From Pseudomonas vanderleydeniana (lineage in GTDB: Bacteria; Pseudomonadota; Gammaproteobacteria; Pseudomonadales; Pseudomonadaceae): a stretch of DNA of 64,000 nucleotides. How positions within the stretch are numbered: position 1 is the stretch's first letter; each line of letters starts with the position of its first letter. Below the pieces are notes generated by a model. The model did no database searches, was not told the DNA's origin, and saw nothing but the letters and a program-made list of their open reading frames with translations. The DNA lies in NCBI RefSeq assembly GCF_014268755.2, contig NZ_CP077093.1:1414001-1478000 (forward strand), in the 5' to 3' direction. Below, piece after piece: positions 10,316-19,386 of this stretch. Made by a program: the position numbers and the translations under genes.

Positions 10316-11605
10316 GTGAGCAAGTCTCTGCAAGCCATTCGTGGCATGAACGACATCCTGCCCGAGCAGACGCCGCTGTGGCGTTATTTCGAGGGCACCG
10401 TCGCCCGTTTGCTGGATAACTACGGTTACAAGCAGATCCGCATGCCGATCGTCGAGTTCACCGAGCTGTTCAAGCGCTCCATCGGTGAAGTGACCGACAT
10501 CGTCGAAAAAGAGATGTACACCTTCGAGGATCGCAACGGCGATTCCCTGACCCTGCGTCCGGAAGGTACCGCGGCCTGTGTCCGCGCGGTACTCGAGCAT
10601 GGCATCAGCGGTGGTGGCCAGCAGCAGAAGCTCTGGTACATCGGCCCGATGTTCCGTCACGAGCGTCCGCAGAAGGGGCGTTATCGCCAGTTCCACCAGA
10701 TCGGTTGCGAAGTGTTCAATATCGACGGTCCGGACATCGACGCCGAACTGATCGTGCTGACCTGGCGCCTGTGGGGCCTGCTGGGCATCCAGGACGCGGT
10801 CAAGCTGGAGCTCAACAGCCTGGGTACCAGCGAGTCCCGTGGCCGTTACCGCGAAGCGCTGGTGGAGTACCTTTCCGCGCGTTTCGAGCAGCTGGACGAA
10901 GACAGCCAGCGTCGCCTCAAGACCAACCCGCTGCGCGTGCTCGACACCAAGAATGCCGACACCCAGGCGGTGCTGGTGGACGCGCCGAAGCTGGCCGACT
11001 ACCTCGACGAAGAGTCGCGCGTGCATTTCGACGGCCTCAAGGCCCGCCTCGATGCCGCCGGCATTCCGTACGTGATCAACCCCAAGCTGGTCCGGGGCCT
11101 GGACTATTACAGCAAGACCGTGTTCGAGTGGGTGACCGACAAGCTGGGCGCCCAGGGCACCGTCTGCGCCGGCGGCCGCTATGATGGCCTGGTCGAGCAG
11201 ATGGGCGGCAAGCCGACCCCGGGTGTCGGTTTCGCCATGGGTATCGAGCGTCTGATCCTGCTGCTGGAAACCCTGGAGCAGGTGCCGGAAGAAATTTCCC
11301 GCCAGGTCGACGTCTACCTCTGCGCCTTCGGCGAGGCTGCCGAGCTGGCCGCGCTGGCTCTCAGCGAGAAGGTCCGCGACCAGTTGCCGAACCTGCGTTT
11401 GCAGATCAATGCCGGTGCCGGTAGCTTCAAGAGCCAGTTCAAGAAAGCTGACAAGAGTGGTGCGCTGTACGCCTTGATCCTCGGTGACGACGAATTGGCT
11501 CAGCAAGTGGTAGGTTTCAAACCCCTGCGTGGCCAGGGCGAGCAACAAAGCATTGCCTGGGATGCTCTTTCCGAGCACTTGTCCACCTGCGTCGTGCAGG
11601 GTTGA
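10316..11605 (+). CDS. hisS: histidyl-tRNA synthetase
   Basis: Class II aminoacyl-tRNA synthetase of 429 aa. Visible are motif 2 ([17 protein letters not shown]), the histidine-specific [13 protein letters not shown], and motif 3 ([12 protein letters not shown]), then the C-terminal anticodon-binding domain. The GTG start at 10316 follows AAGGAATATCT. The gene lies 22 bp after ispG and 41 bp before yfgM. Confidence 0.98.
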   Translation: MSKSLQAIRGMNDILPEQTPLWRYFEGTVARLLDNYGYKQIRMPIVEFTELFKRSIGEVTDIVEKEMYTFEDRNGDSLTLRPEGTAACVRAVLEHGISGGGQQQKLWYIGPMFRHERPQKGRYRQFHQIGCEVFNIDGPDIDAELIVLTWRLWGLLGIQDAVKLELNSLGTSESRGRYREALVEYLSARFEQLDEDSQRRLKTNPLRVLDTKNADTQAVLVDAPKLADYLDEESRVHFDGLKARLDAAGIPYVINPKLVRGLDYYSKTVFEWVTDKLGAQGTVCAGGRYDGLVEQMGGKPTPGVGFAMGIERLILLLETLEQVPEEISRQVDVYLCAFGEAAELAALALSEKVRDQLPNLRLQINAGAGSFKSQFKKADKSGALYALILGDDELAQQVVGFKPLRGQGEQQSIAWDALSEHLSTCVVQG

Positions 11606-11646
11606 AGCTGTTAGAACAGCCGATTTAGAGAATAAGGAGTATTGGG

Positions 11647-12288
11647 GTGTCGAGTTCCGAAGAAGATCACGTAGCCGAGTTGAAGGAATGGTGGCAGCGC
11701 AACGGCAAACCCCTGGTCACTGGCGGCCTGCTGGCGCTGGTGGTGGTGTTCGGCTGGCAAGCCTGGCACAAGTACCAGAACAACCAGTCGCAAGGTGCCT
11801 CGGTGCTCTATCAGGAGCTGCTGGAAAGCACCCTGACGCCTGATGGCAAGCCTGATCCGGCGCGTGTGGCCGACCTGGCCGGCAAGCTCAATACCCAGTA
11901 TGGCGGTAGCGCCTACGCGCAGTACGGCAGCCTGTTCGTCGCGAAGGTCGCGGTCGACACCGGCAAGCTGGACGACGCCGCCACCGAACTCAAGGGTGTG
12001 GTCGACAAACCGGTCAATAGCACCCTGGGTGAAGTCGCGCGTCAGCGCCTGGCCCAGGTCCTGGCAGCCCAGAACAAGGCCGACGAGGCGCTGAAGCTGC
12101 TCGACGGCGATACCGACAAGGCGTTCCTGGCCAGTCGTGAAGAACTCAAGGGGGACCTGCTGGTTCAACTGGGTCGTAACGATGAAGCCCATGCTGCGTA
12201 CCAAAAGGCCAAGGCGGCGCTTTCCGATGAAGCGGCGGTCGGTGGCTTACAAATCAAGCTCGACGACTTGGCCAAAGGGGATGCGTGA
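11647..12288 (+). CDS. yfgM: YfgM-like TPR ancillary protein of the SecYEG translocon
   Basis: Inner-membrane protein of 213 aa: a short cytoplasmic N-terminus, one membrane helix (about residues 21-40, PLVTGGLLALVVVFGW), and a periplasmic tetratricopeptide domain (TPR_21). In E. coli the homologue contacts SecYEG and the chaperone PpiD. The GTG start is preceded by AAGGAGTATTGG. Its 3' end overlaps bamB by 8 bases, as expected for coupled translation. Confidence 0.92.
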   Translation: MSSSEEDHVAELKEWWQRNGKPLVTGGLLALVVVFGWQAWHKYQNNQSQGASVLYQELLESTLTPDGKPDPARVADLAGKLNTQYGGSAYAQYGSLFVAKVAVDTGKLDDAATELKGVVDKPVNSTLGEVARQRLAQVLAAQNKADEALKLLDGDTDKAFLASREELKGDLLVQLGRNDEAHAAYQKAKAALSDEAAVGGLQIKLDDLAKGDA

Positions 12289-13432
12289 CGTGATCCGTTG
12301 GAAACATGCAGCATTGCTGGCCCTGGCCATTCTGGCCGCGGGTTGCAGCAGCAACAGCAAGAAGGAATTGCCACCGGCCGAGCTGACTTCCTTCAAGGAA
12401 GAAGTGGTTCTGCAGAAGCAGTGGAGCCGCTCCATTGGCGATGGCCAGGGCAAGATCTACAACCAGCTGGTTCCCGCGGTTGACGGCGACACCATCTACG
12501 CGGCTGATGACAGCGGCGTCGTGGTGGCCATGGACCGCATGAACGGCGACGTGAAGTGGAAGAAGGACCTGGAGCTGCCGGTATCCGGTGGCGTCGGTGT
12601 CGGCTATGGCCTGGTGATGCTGGGTACGCTCAAGGGCGAGATCATTGCCCTGGATTCCAGCAGCGGTGAAGAAAAATGGCGCGCTCGCGTCACCAGCGAG
12701 GTGCTGGCTCCGCCGGCCAGCAACGGTGACGTGGTGGTGGTCCAGACCCAGGATGACCGCGTGATCGGCCTCGATGCCTCCACCGGCAACCAGCGCTGGC
12801 TGTACGACAGCTCGCCGGCGGTACTGACCCTGCGTGGCACCGGTGCCCCGCTGGTGACCAACCACCTGGCGGTGGCTGGCCTGTCTACCGGCAAGGTCGT
12901 TGCGCTGGACACCCAGAACGGCGTGCCGGCCTGGGAAACCCGTGTGGCGATTCCACAAGGTCGTTCCGAGCTGGAGCGCGTGGTCGATATCGACGGTGGC
13001 CTGCTGTTGTCCGGCGGTACCCTGTACGTCGCCAGCTACCAGGGCCGCATGGCTGCCCTGGACCTGGAAAGCGGCCGGATCCTCTGGCAGCGTGATGCGT
13101 CCAGCTATGCTGGCGTAGCCCAGGGCTTCGGCAGCGTCTACGTTGCCCTGGCTTCGGGCACCGTCGAAGGTGTCGACGAGCGTTCCACCACCGCAATCTG
13201 GAGCAACGACTCCCTGGCACGTCGCCAGCTGTCGGCACCGGAAGTGTTCTCCAGCTACGTGGCGGTCGGCGACTTCGAAGGCTACCTGCACCTGCTGAGC
13301 CAGGTGGACGGTCGCTTCGTCGGTCGCGAGCGTATCGACAGCGACGGCCTGCGGGTTCGTCCGCTGGTGGTGGGTGACATGATTTACGTATATGGCAACA
13401 GCGGCAAGCTGGAAGCCCTGACCATCAAGTAA
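12281..13432 (+). CDS. bamB: outer-membrane assembly lipoprotein BamB
   Basis: Lipoprotein subunit of the BAM complex that inserts beta-barrel proteins. The signal peptide ends in the lipobox LAAGC (C22); the rest is an eight-bladed PQQ-like beta-propeller with repeated motifs such as VVALDTQNG and MAALDLESG. I chose the ATG at 12281, overlapping yfgM by 8 bases; a GTG at 12290 is the alternative. An intrinsic terminator follows about 80 bp downstream. Confidence 0.96.
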   Translation: MRDVIRWKHAALLALAILAAGCSSNSKKELPPAELTSFKEEVVLQKQWSRSIGDGQGKIYNQLVPAVDGDTIYAADDSGVVVAMDRMNGDVKWKKDLELPVSGGVGVGYGLVMLGTLKGEIIALDSSSGEEKWRARVTSEVLAPPASNGDVVVVQTQDDRVIGLDASTGNQRWLYDSSPAVLTLRGTGAPLVTNHLAVAGLSTGKVVALDTQNGVPAWETRVAIPQGRSELERVVDIDGGLLLSGGTLYVASYQGRMAALDLESGRILWQRDASSYAGVAQGFGSVYVALASGTVEGVDERSTTAIWSNDSLARRQLSAPEVFSSYVAVGDFEGYLHLLSQVDGRFVGRERIDSDGLRVRPLVVGDMIYVYGNSGKLEALTIK

Positions 13433-13513
13433 GGCTACTATGCTTGGGGAATCCCCGAGCGGCCTCGCCTGACGAGGTTTGCGGCGCCCAAGGGTGCCGC
13501 CCCCCCGAGCACC

Positions 13514-13538
13514 AGCCGCTGCCATGCAGCGGCTTTTG
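13514..13538 (+). terminator. intrinsic terminator between bamB and der
   Basis: Perfect nine-base stem AGCCGCTGC / GCAGCGGCT with loop CAT, followed by TTTTG. A second GC hairpin lies just upstream (about 13479-13500). It separates the hisS-yfgM-bamB unit from der, although read-through is possible. Confidence 0.75.
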
Positions 13539-13569
13539 TATTTTCTGAAATAACGAAGTGGAGAGCCGC

Positions 13570-15039
13570 ATGGTTCCCGTAATCGCCCTGGTGGGCCGAC
13601 CGAACGTCGGCAAGTCCACCCTGTTCAACCGCCTGACCCGCAGCCGTGACGCCATCGTCGGCGACCTGTCCGGTCTGACCCGTGATCGCCAGTACGGTGA
13701 GGCAAAGTGGCAGGGGCGTTCCTACATTGTGATCGACACCGGCGGTATCTCCGGCGACGAGCATGGCATGGACGAGAAGATGGCCGAGCAGTCGCTGCTG
13801 GCCATTGAAGAAGCCGATGTCGTGCTGTTCCTGGTGGATGCCAAGGCCGGCTACACCGCTGCCGACCAGATGATCGGCGAGCACCTGCGCAAGCGCAACA
13901 AGCGTTCCTACGTGGTCGCCAACAAGATCGACAACATCGATCCGGACATGGCCCGTGCCGAGTTCAGCCCGATGGGCCTGGGTGATGCGTTGCCGATCGC
14001 CGGTGCACACGGCCGTGGCATCAACCAGATGCTGGAAATCGTTCTGGGTGACTTCCCGCGGGACGAGGCGGAGCCTGAAGAGGGCGAGGCCGAAGAGGTG
14101 GCCGAAGGCGAGGAGGCCACGCGCATTCCGGGTCCGAGCGAGAAGGATGGTATCAAGATCGCCATCATCGGTCGGCCGAACGTCGGCAAGTCGACCCTGG
14201 TCAACCGCATGCTCGGTGAAGACCGGGTGATCGTCTATGACCAGCCAGGCACCACCCGCGACAGTATCTATATCCCGTTCGAGCGCAACGAGGAGAAGTA
14301 CACGCTGATCGACACCGCTGGTGTACGCAAGCGTGGCAAGATCCACGAGGAAGTCGAAAAGTTCTCCGTGGTGAAGACCCTGCAGGCGATCAAGGACGCC
14401 AACGTGGTGATCTTCGTCATGGACGCCCGCGAAGGCGTGGTCGACCACGACCTGAACCTGCTTGGCTTCGCCCTGGAGGCCGGTCGTGCGCTGGTCATCG
14501 CCCTGAACAAGTGGGACGGCATGACCCCGGGCGAGCGCGACTACGTGAAGACCGAGCTGGAACGCCGGCTGTTCTTCGTCGACTTCGCCGACATCCACTT
14601 CATCTCGGCGCTGCACGGCACTGGCGTGGGCAACCTGTACCAGTCGGTGCAGAACTCGTTCAAGTCGGCGGTGACCCGCTGGCCAACCAGCCGCCTGACC
14701 CAGATCCTCGAGGATGCGGTGTCCGAGCACGCGCCACCGATGGTCAACAACCGCCGGATCAAGCTGCGTTATGCCCACCTCGGTGGCGCCAACCCGCCGC
14801 TGATCGTGATCCACGGCAACCAGGTCGAGAAGGTGCCGAACTCGTATGTACGCTACCTGGAAAACACCTACCGCCGCGTGCTGAAGCTGGTCGGTACGCC
14901 GATTCGTATCGAGTTCAAGGGCGGTGATAACCCGTTCGAAGGCAAGAAGAACACGCTGACCGACCGCCAGGTCAACAAGAAGCGTCGCCTGATGTCGCAC
15001 CACAAGAAAGCCGAGAAGAAGCGCCGCGACAAGCGCTGA
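13570..15039 (+). CDS. der: ribosome-assembly GTPase Der (EngA)
   Basis: Essential GTPase of about 489 aa that acts in 50S subunit maturation. It has two tandem G domains, each with GRPNVGKST (residues about 8 and 199), separated by an acidic linker rich in Glu, then a C-terminal KH-like domain and a basic tail. The ATG at 13570 gives the canonical [15 protein letters not shown]; a GTG at 13558 would add four residues. A strong terminator follows. Confidence 0.97.
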   Translation: MVPVIALVGRPNVGKSTLFNRLTRSRDAIVGDLSGLTRDRQYGEAKWQGRSYIVIDTGGISGDEHGMDEKMAEQSLLAIEEADVVLFLVDAKAGYTAADQMIGEHLRKRNKRSYVVANKIDNIDPDMARAEFSPMGLGDALPIAGAHGRGINQMLEIVLGDFPRDEAEPEEGEAEEVAEGEEATRIPGPSEKDGIKIAIIGRPNVGKSTLVNRMLGEDRVIVYDQPGTTRDSIYIPFERNEEKYTLIDTAGVRKRGKIHEEVEKFSVVKTLQAIKDANVVIFVMDAREGVVDHDLNLLGFALEAGRALVIALNKWDGMTPGERDYVKTELERRLFFVDFADIHFISALHGTGVGNLYQSVQNSFKSAVTRWPTSRLTQILEDAVSEHAPPMVNNRRIKLRYAHLGGANPPLIVIHGNQVEKVPNSYVRYLENTYRRVLKLVGTPIRIEFKGGDNPFEGKKNTLTDRQVNKKRRLMSHHKKAEKKRRDKR

Positions 15040-15052
15040 TCCCGGACTCTGG

Positions 15053-15077
15053 AAAGGGCGCCCATGGCGCCCTTTTT
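15053..15077 (+). terminator. intrinsic terminator after der
   Basis: Stem AAAGGGCGCC / GGCGCCCTTT (10 bp) with loop CAT, directly followed by further T residues. It ends 13 bases after the der stop codon. Confidence 0.9.
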
Positions 15078-15153
15078 CATGCCTGGTGGATACGTTATCC
15101 TCGAACCCTCCCGTGCCGTGTAGAGCCGGATGTTCAGCAGGGAAAACGGCCCC

Positions 15154-16302
15154 ATGATCACCAGCAAGTTGCCGAATGTCGGCACCACCATCTTCACCCG
15201 GATGTCCCAGCTCGCCGCGGAAACCGGTGCGCTGAACCTGTCCCAGGGCTTCCCTGACTTCGATGGCCCGCAGGCCTTGCGCGATGCGGTTGGCCGGCAT
15301 GTCGCCAGCGGCCACAACCAGTATGCGCCGATGACCGGCCTGCCAGCCCTGCGCCAGCAGGTGGCGGCGAAGGTCTTCACCTGTTATGGCGTCCACGTGA
15401 ATGCCGATGCCGAAGTGACCATCACACCGGGGGCGACCCAGGCGATCTTCTGTGCGATCCAGGCGGTGATCCAGCCAGGTGATGAAGTCATCGTCTTCGA
15501 CCCCTGCTATGACAGCTACGAGCCCTCGGTGGAACTGGCCGGTGGGCGTTGCGTCCACGTGCAACTGGGTCTCGACGACTTTGCCATCGACTGGCAGAAA
15601 CTCCAGGCTGCGCTCAGCCCGCGGACCCGGATGATCATCCTCAATACGCCACACAACCCGAGCGGTGCACTGATCAGCCATGCCGAGCTGGACCAGTTGG
15701 CAACGCTGATCGCCGACCGGGACATCTACCTGGTCAGCGACGAGGTCTATGAGCACCTGGTCTACGACGATGTGCCGCATGCCAGCGTCCTGGCCCACGA
15801 GGCGCTTTACCAGCGTGCCTTCGTCGTCAGCTCGTTCGGCAAGACCTATCACGTCACTGGCTGGAAGACCGGCTATGTGATCGCGCCGCCGGCCTTGAGT
15901 GCCGAACTGCGCAAGGTGCACCAGTACGTCAGTTTCTGTGGGGTGACCCCGCTGCAGTACGCCCTGGCCGACTACATGGAGGCGGATCCCGGGCATGTAC
16001 AGCGCCTGCCGGCGTTCTACCAGCAGAAACGCGACCTGTTCTGCGACCTGCTCAGCCAGTCGCGCTTCAGTTTCAAGCGCGTGGCGGGTACCTACTTCCA
16101 ACTGGTCGACTACTCGCAGATCCGTCCGGACCTGAACGATGTCGACATGGCGATGTGGATGACCCGTGAACATGGCGTGGCGGCGATCCCGGTGTCGGTG
16201 TTCTACCAGACCCCGCCCGAAGGCCAGCGACTGGTTCGCCTGTGTTTTGCCAAGCGCGAGGAGACGCTGCGTGAAGCGGCGGAAAAACTATGCGTGATCT
16301 GA
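15154..16302 (+). CDS. PLP-dependent (methionine/glutamine-type) aminotransferase
   Basis: Fold type I class I/II aminotransferase of 382 aa. LNLSQGFPDFDGP at the N-terminus, NTPHNPSGA, SDEVYEHL and the PLP lysine in SSFGKTYHVTGWKTG are visible. It resembles E. coli YbdL, a methionine/glutamine transaminase. The next gene is an omega-amidase overlapping by 13 bases, which suggests a glutamine-transaminase pathway in which the amide product is hydrolysed, as in methionine salvage. The ATG at 15154 fits the family; an ATG at 15130 would add eight residues. Substrate is inferred. Confidence 0.85.
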   Translation: MITSKLPNVGTTIFTRMSQLAAETGALNLSQGFPDFDGPQALRDAVGRHVASGHNQYAPMTGLPALRQQVAAKVFTCYGVHVNADAEVTITPGATQAIFCAIQAVIQPGDEVIVFDPCYDSYEPSVELAGGRCVHVQLGLDDFAIDWQKLQAALSPRTRMIILNTPHNPSGALISHAELDQLATLIADRDIYLVSDEVYEHLVYDDVPHASVLAHEALYQRAFVVSSFGKTYHVTGWKTGYVIAPPALSAELRKVHQYVSFCGVTPLQYALADYMEADPGHVQRLPAFYQQKRDLFCDLLSQSRFSFKRVAGTYFQLVDYSQIRPDLNDVDMAMWMTREHGVAAIPVSVFYQTPPEGQRLVRLCFAKREETLREAAEKLCVI

Positions 16303-17081
16303 GTACGTTGCCCGACCTCAAGCTGGCCCTGGTGCAGACATCCCTGGCCTGGCATGACCGCCAGGCCAACCTGGAGCATTTCGAGGTGCTGCTCGAGCAG
16401 GCCCGTGGTGCCGACCTGGTCATCCTGCCGGAGATGTTCACCACCGGTTTCTCCATGGAGTCCAAGACCCTGGCCGAGCCTGAGAATGGTCCGACCACCA
16501 AATGGTTGCGTTGCCAGGCGAAAAAGCTCGATGCGGTGATCACCGGCAGCGTGATCGTGCATGCCGCTGATGGCAGTCATCGCAACCGCCTGTTGTGGGC
16601 GCGTCCGGATGGTGAGGTCTGGCACTACGACAAGCGCCACCTGTTCCGCATGGCCGGTGAGCACAACCACTACACGCCGGGCGAACGCCAGGTGCAGTTT
16701 GAGCTCAAGGGTTGGCGGGTACGTCCGCTGATCTGCTATGACCTGCGCTTCCCGGTGTGGAGCCGGGATGCCCATGACACCGATCTGTTGCTCTATACCG
16801 CGAACTGGCCGGGGGCTCGACGCCTGCACTGGAACCGGCTGTTGCCGGCGCGGGCGATCGAGAACCTGTGCTATGTGGCGGCGGTGAACCGGGTGGGGAC
16901 CGATGGCAAGGGTTTCTCGTACACCGGCGACAGCCAGGTACTGGATTTCCAGGGTGAGTCGCTGTTGGGGGCAGGGGAGGCGGACGGCGTGTTCCAGGTC
17001 AGCCTGAGTGCCGCCGAGCTGGCCGCCTACCGCGAGCGCTTTCCGGCCAACCTGGATGCCGATACCTTCGAGTTCACCTGA
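16290..17081 (+). CDS. omega-amidase (YafV/Nit2-type carbon-nitrogen hydrolase)
   Basis: Nitrilase-superfamily hydrolase of 263 aa. The Glu-Lys-Cys triad is present: E48 in ILPEMFTTGF, K in YDKRHLF (about 113) and C in ICYDLRFPVW (about 147). The homologues YafV and Nit2 hydrolyse alpha-ketoglutaramate or alpha-ketosuccinamate, the products of Gln/Asn transamination. The 13-base overlap with the aminotransferase supports a two-step pathway. The exact substrate cannot be read from sequence. Confidence 0.88.
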   Translation: MRDLSTLPDLKLALVQTSLAWHDRQANLEHFEVLLEQARGADLVILPEMFTTGFSMESKTLAEPENGPTTKWLRCQAKKLDAVITGSVIVHAADGSHRNRLLWARPDGEVWHYDKRHLFRMAGEHNHYTPGERQVQFELKGWRVRPLICYDLRFPVWSRDAHDTDLLLYTANWPGARRLHWNRLLPARAIENLCYVAAVNRVGTDGKGFSYTGDSQVLDFQGESLLGAGEADGVFQVSLSAAELAAYRERFPANLDADTFEFT

Positions 17082-17099
17082 TTCGGTGGTCGGCAGGCA

Positions 17100-17199
17100 G
17101 GCCCTTTCGCGGGCAAGCCACGCTCCTACAGGGCCGTGTGTACGCAAATTTTCATACACCCCACCCTCTGTAGGAGCGCGGCTTGCCCGCGAAAGGGCC
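17100..17199. repeat. REPIN: inverted pair of REP sequences
   Basis: Two 32-bp arms (17100-17131 and 17168-17199) are inverted copies with one mismatch and are separated by 36 bp. The arms contain CTGTAGGAGCG and CTTGCCCGCGAAAG, typical of Pseudomonas REP families. It lies between the convergent omega-amidase and leuA genes. Such elements are spread by REP-associated tyrosine transposases (RAYT); none is encoded in this window. Confidence 0.88.
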
Positions 17200-17225
17200 C
17201 TTTGACTCGACAAAAATCCCACCCT

Positions 17226-17264
17226 GAAAAAAGGCCCCGAGGTTCTCACCCCGGGGCCTTTTTC
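17226..17264. terminator. bidirectional terminator between the amidase gene and leuA
   Basis: GC stem GGCCCCG / CGGGGCC, with AAAAAA on its left and TTTTT on its right, so it can end transcripts from both convergent genes. The leuA stop codon is 15 bases away. Confidence 0.85.
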
Positions 17265-17278
17265 GTTGCGACGGACGC

Positions 17279-18961
17279 TTACGCGGCCTTGCTGGCCTGG
17301 GTCTGGCTCAGCGAGCGGTTCAGCGCACTGAACACCGCCTTGAAGCTGGCTGTGGTGATGTTTTCATCGATACCCACGCCGTGCACCGCACGTTCGCCGT
17401 TCACACGCAGCTCGATGTAGGCCGCCGCCTTGGCGTTGGTGCCTGCGCCGATGGCGTGTTCGTTGTAGTCCATGATTTCCACCGGAACCGGCAGGCCGGC
17501 CACCAGGGCTTCCAGGGCGCCATTGCCCTTGCCGCGCCAGTGCAGGTTGGTTTCGCCCTGGCCCTTGCTCGCGACTTCGACTTCGACACTGCTGTTGCCG
17601 TTCTCTTCCTGCAGGCGATGGCTGACCAGCGCATACGGGGTGTTGGCTTGCAGGTACTCGCTGTGCAGCAGGGCGTGGATCTGCTGGGCGGTCATTTCCA
17701 GGCCCAGGCGATCGGTTTCGCGCTGAACGACCTGGCTGAACTCGATCTGCATGCGACGTGGCAGGCTGATACCGTACTCCTGCTCCAGCAGGTAGGCGAT
17801 ACCGCCCTTGCCCGACTGGCTGTTGACGCGGATCACCGCCTCGTAGCTGCGGCCGATGTCGGCCGGGTCGATCGGCAGGTAAGGCACTTCCCACAGGGCA
17901 TCCGCCTGCTGCTGGGCGAAGCCCTTGCGGATCGCGTCCTGGTGCGAGCCGGAGAACGCGGTGTGCACCAGGTCGCCGACATACGGGTGACGTGGGTGCA
18001 CCGGAATCTGGTTGCACTCCTCGACCACCTTGCGCACGCCGTCGATATCGGAGAAGTCCAGTTGCGGGTCGAGACCCTGGGTGTACATGTTCAGGGCCAC
18101 GGTGACCAGGTCGACGTTGCCGGTACGCTCGCCGTTGCCGAACAGGCAGCCTTCGACGCGGTCGGCGCCGGCCATCAGGCCCAGCTCGGTGGCGGCCACG
18201 CCGGTGCCACGGTCATTGTGGGTGTGCAGGCTGATGATCACGCTGTCACGACGGTTGATGTTGCGGTGGAACCACTCGATCTGGTCGGCGTAGACGTTTG
18301 GCGTAGCCACCTCAACGGTAGCAGGCAGGTTGAGGATCACCTTGTTCTCGGGCGTGGCATTCCACACTTCGACCACGGCGTCGCAGACTTCCTTGGCGAA
18401 CTCCAGCTCGGTGGCGCTGAAGGTTTCCGGCGAGTATTCGAACTGCCACTGGGTGTCCGGCTGCTGGGCGGCGTACTTGACGAACAGCTTGGCCGCGTTC
18501 ACCGCGATGTCCTTCACGCCCTGCTGGTCCTGGTTGAAGACGATGCGGCGGAACGACGGGCTGGTGGCGTTGTACAGGTGCACGATGGCCTTCTTGGCGC
18601 CGCGCAGGGATTCGAAGGTACGGGCGATCAGGTCTTCACGGGCCTGGGTCAGCACCTGGATGGTGGTGTCGTCCGGGATGTGGCCATCTTCGATCAGGGT
18701 ACGTACGAAGTCGAAGTCGGTCTGCGACGCAGCCGGGAAGGACGCCTCGATTTCCTTGACGCCGACGCTGACCAGGGTTTTCCAGAAGCGCAGTTTCTTC
18801 GCGGAATCCATCGGCTCGATCAGCGACTGGTTGCCGTCGCGCAGGTCGGAGCTGCACCAGATCGGCGCGGCGGTGATGGTTTTCGACGGCCAGGTGCGGT
18901 CAGGCAGGTTGATGACCGGGAACGGGCGGTATTTCGAAGACGGGTCTTTGAGCATGCTCAT
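17279..18961 (-). CDS. leuA: 2-isopropylmalate synthase LeuA
   Basis: First committed enzyme of leucine synthesis (560 aa), which condenses acetyl-CoA with 2-oxoisovalerate. It belongs to the long class shared with fungi and actinobacteria. The HMGL-like catalytic barrel has [15 protein letters not shown] near residue 36 and [14 protein letters not shown], and a C-terminal regulatory domain (about 430-560) is present, so feedback inhibition by leucine is likely. The start [14 protein letters not shown] follows a GGAATTCCCC ribosome binding region. A 425-bp non-coding region with a candidate leader peptide precedes it. Confidence 0.97.
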   Translation of the reverse strand: MSMLKDPSSKYRPFPVINLPDRTWPSKTITAAPIWCSSDLRDGNQSLIEPMDSAKKLRFWKTLVSVGVKEIEASFPAASQTDFDFVRTLIEDGHIPDDTTIQVLTQAREDLIARTFESLRGAKKAIVHLYNATSPSFRRIVFNQDQQGVKDIAVNAAKLFVKYAAQQPDTQWQFEYSPETFSATELEFAKEVCDAVVEVWNATPENKVILNLPATVEVATPNVYADQIEWFHRNINRRDSVIISLHTHNDRGTGVAATELGLMAGADRVEGCLFGNGERTGNVDLVTVALNMYTQGLDPQLDFSDIDGVRKVVEECNQIPVHPRHPYVGDLVHTAFSGSHQDAIRKGFAQQQADALWEVPYLPIDPADIGRSYEAVIRVNSQSGKGGIAYLLEQEYGISLPRRMQIEFSQVVQRETDRLGLEMTAQQIHALLHSEYLQANTPYALVSHRLQEENGNSSVEVEVASKGQGETNLHWRGKGNGALEALVAGLPVPVEIMDYNEHAIGAGTNAKAAAYIELRVNGERAVHGVGIDENITTASFKAVFSALNRSLSQTQASKAA

Positions 18962-19021
18962 GGGGAATTCCTTGTTTGTCAGGGCCGAAAAGAGGCGGCC
19001 AGCCGGTGTAGCGTTGTCAGG

Positions 19022-19041
19022 AAAAAGCCTGGGGATGAGGC
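19022..19041 (-). promoter_or_regulatory. weak attenuator-like hairpin in leuA leader
   Basis: On the minus strand a short stem GCCT / AGGC with a seven-base loop is followed by five T residues, beginning nine bases after the stop codon of the candidate leader ORF. Only four base pairs are certain, so it is a weak terminator on its own. Another stem (GGCCG / CGGCC) lies nearer leuA. Position, not stability, is what makes it worth noting. Confidence 0.25.
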
Positions 19042-19049
19042 ACCGCGAT

Positions 19050-19127
19050 TCAGCCCGGCAGTCGTGCGCTGACGAGGCAGAGACTGCGGTGTTGACGACG
19101 CTGAATGAGGGTATGAGAGGTTTTCAT
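19050..19127 (-). CDS. candidate leuA leader peptide (25 aa)
   Basis: Short ORF between the putative leuA promoter region and leuA, starting [11 protein letters not shown] and ending SARLPG. Four of its 25 codons are Leu (positions 7, 16, 18, 23), two of them in SLCLVSARL. An AGGG element lies eight bases before the ATG. It ends 88 bases before leuA, with a small hairpin and U-run after its stop. Leader-peptide attenuation of leu genes is known in enterobacteria; its use here is inferred. It could also be chance. Confidence 0.4.
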   Translation of the reverse strand: MKTSHTLIQRRQHRSLCLVSARLPG

Positions 19128-19248
19128 GCTTCCAACCCTAACCACTGGGGTGAAAGATGGCAAGCCTGTAGAAAAATTTGAGAGGAATACTCGATAAAAT
19201 GGTTTTTTCGAGATTTTATTTTGCTTCTGCTGCGGAAAGTCTAGAACA

Positions 19249-19276
19249 ATTGCGCACTCTTTTGGACCTGCGCAAT
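19249..19276. promoter_or_regulatory. perfect inverted repeat upstream of leuA
   Basis: ATTGCGCA (19249-19256) and TGCGCAAT (19269-19276) form a perfect 8-bp inverted repeat with 12 bp between them, the geometry of a dimeric regulator site (for example LysR-type). It is about 290 bp upstream of the leuA start, in a region otherwise unusually AT-rich (19160-19230). No -35/-10 pair could be assigned with confidence. The binding protein is unknown. Confidence 0.4.
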
Positions 19277-19342
19277 CCTGGGTGCAGGGCTGTCTGGCTT
19301 TGAAAAACGCCTGCCACGGCGTGTACAGGTGACCTCGCGGAC

Positions 19343-19371
19343 AAAAAAGGAGGCCCGAAGGCCTCCCTTTT
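19343..19371 (-). terminator. intrinsic terminator after valS
   Basis: Stem GGAGGCC / GGCCTCC with loop CGAA. Read on the minus strand it is followed by a run of six T (AAAAAA at 19343-19348 on the plus strand). It begins 16 bases after the valS stop codon. Confidence 0.88.
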
Positions 19372-19386
19372 CAATCGCCGACAGCC

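Noticed and set aside
13438..16173. 911-codon minus-strand frame across der and the aminotransferase gene
   Set aside because: Antisense of two well-supported genes; composition is typical of shadow frames, with no ribosome binding site or domains.
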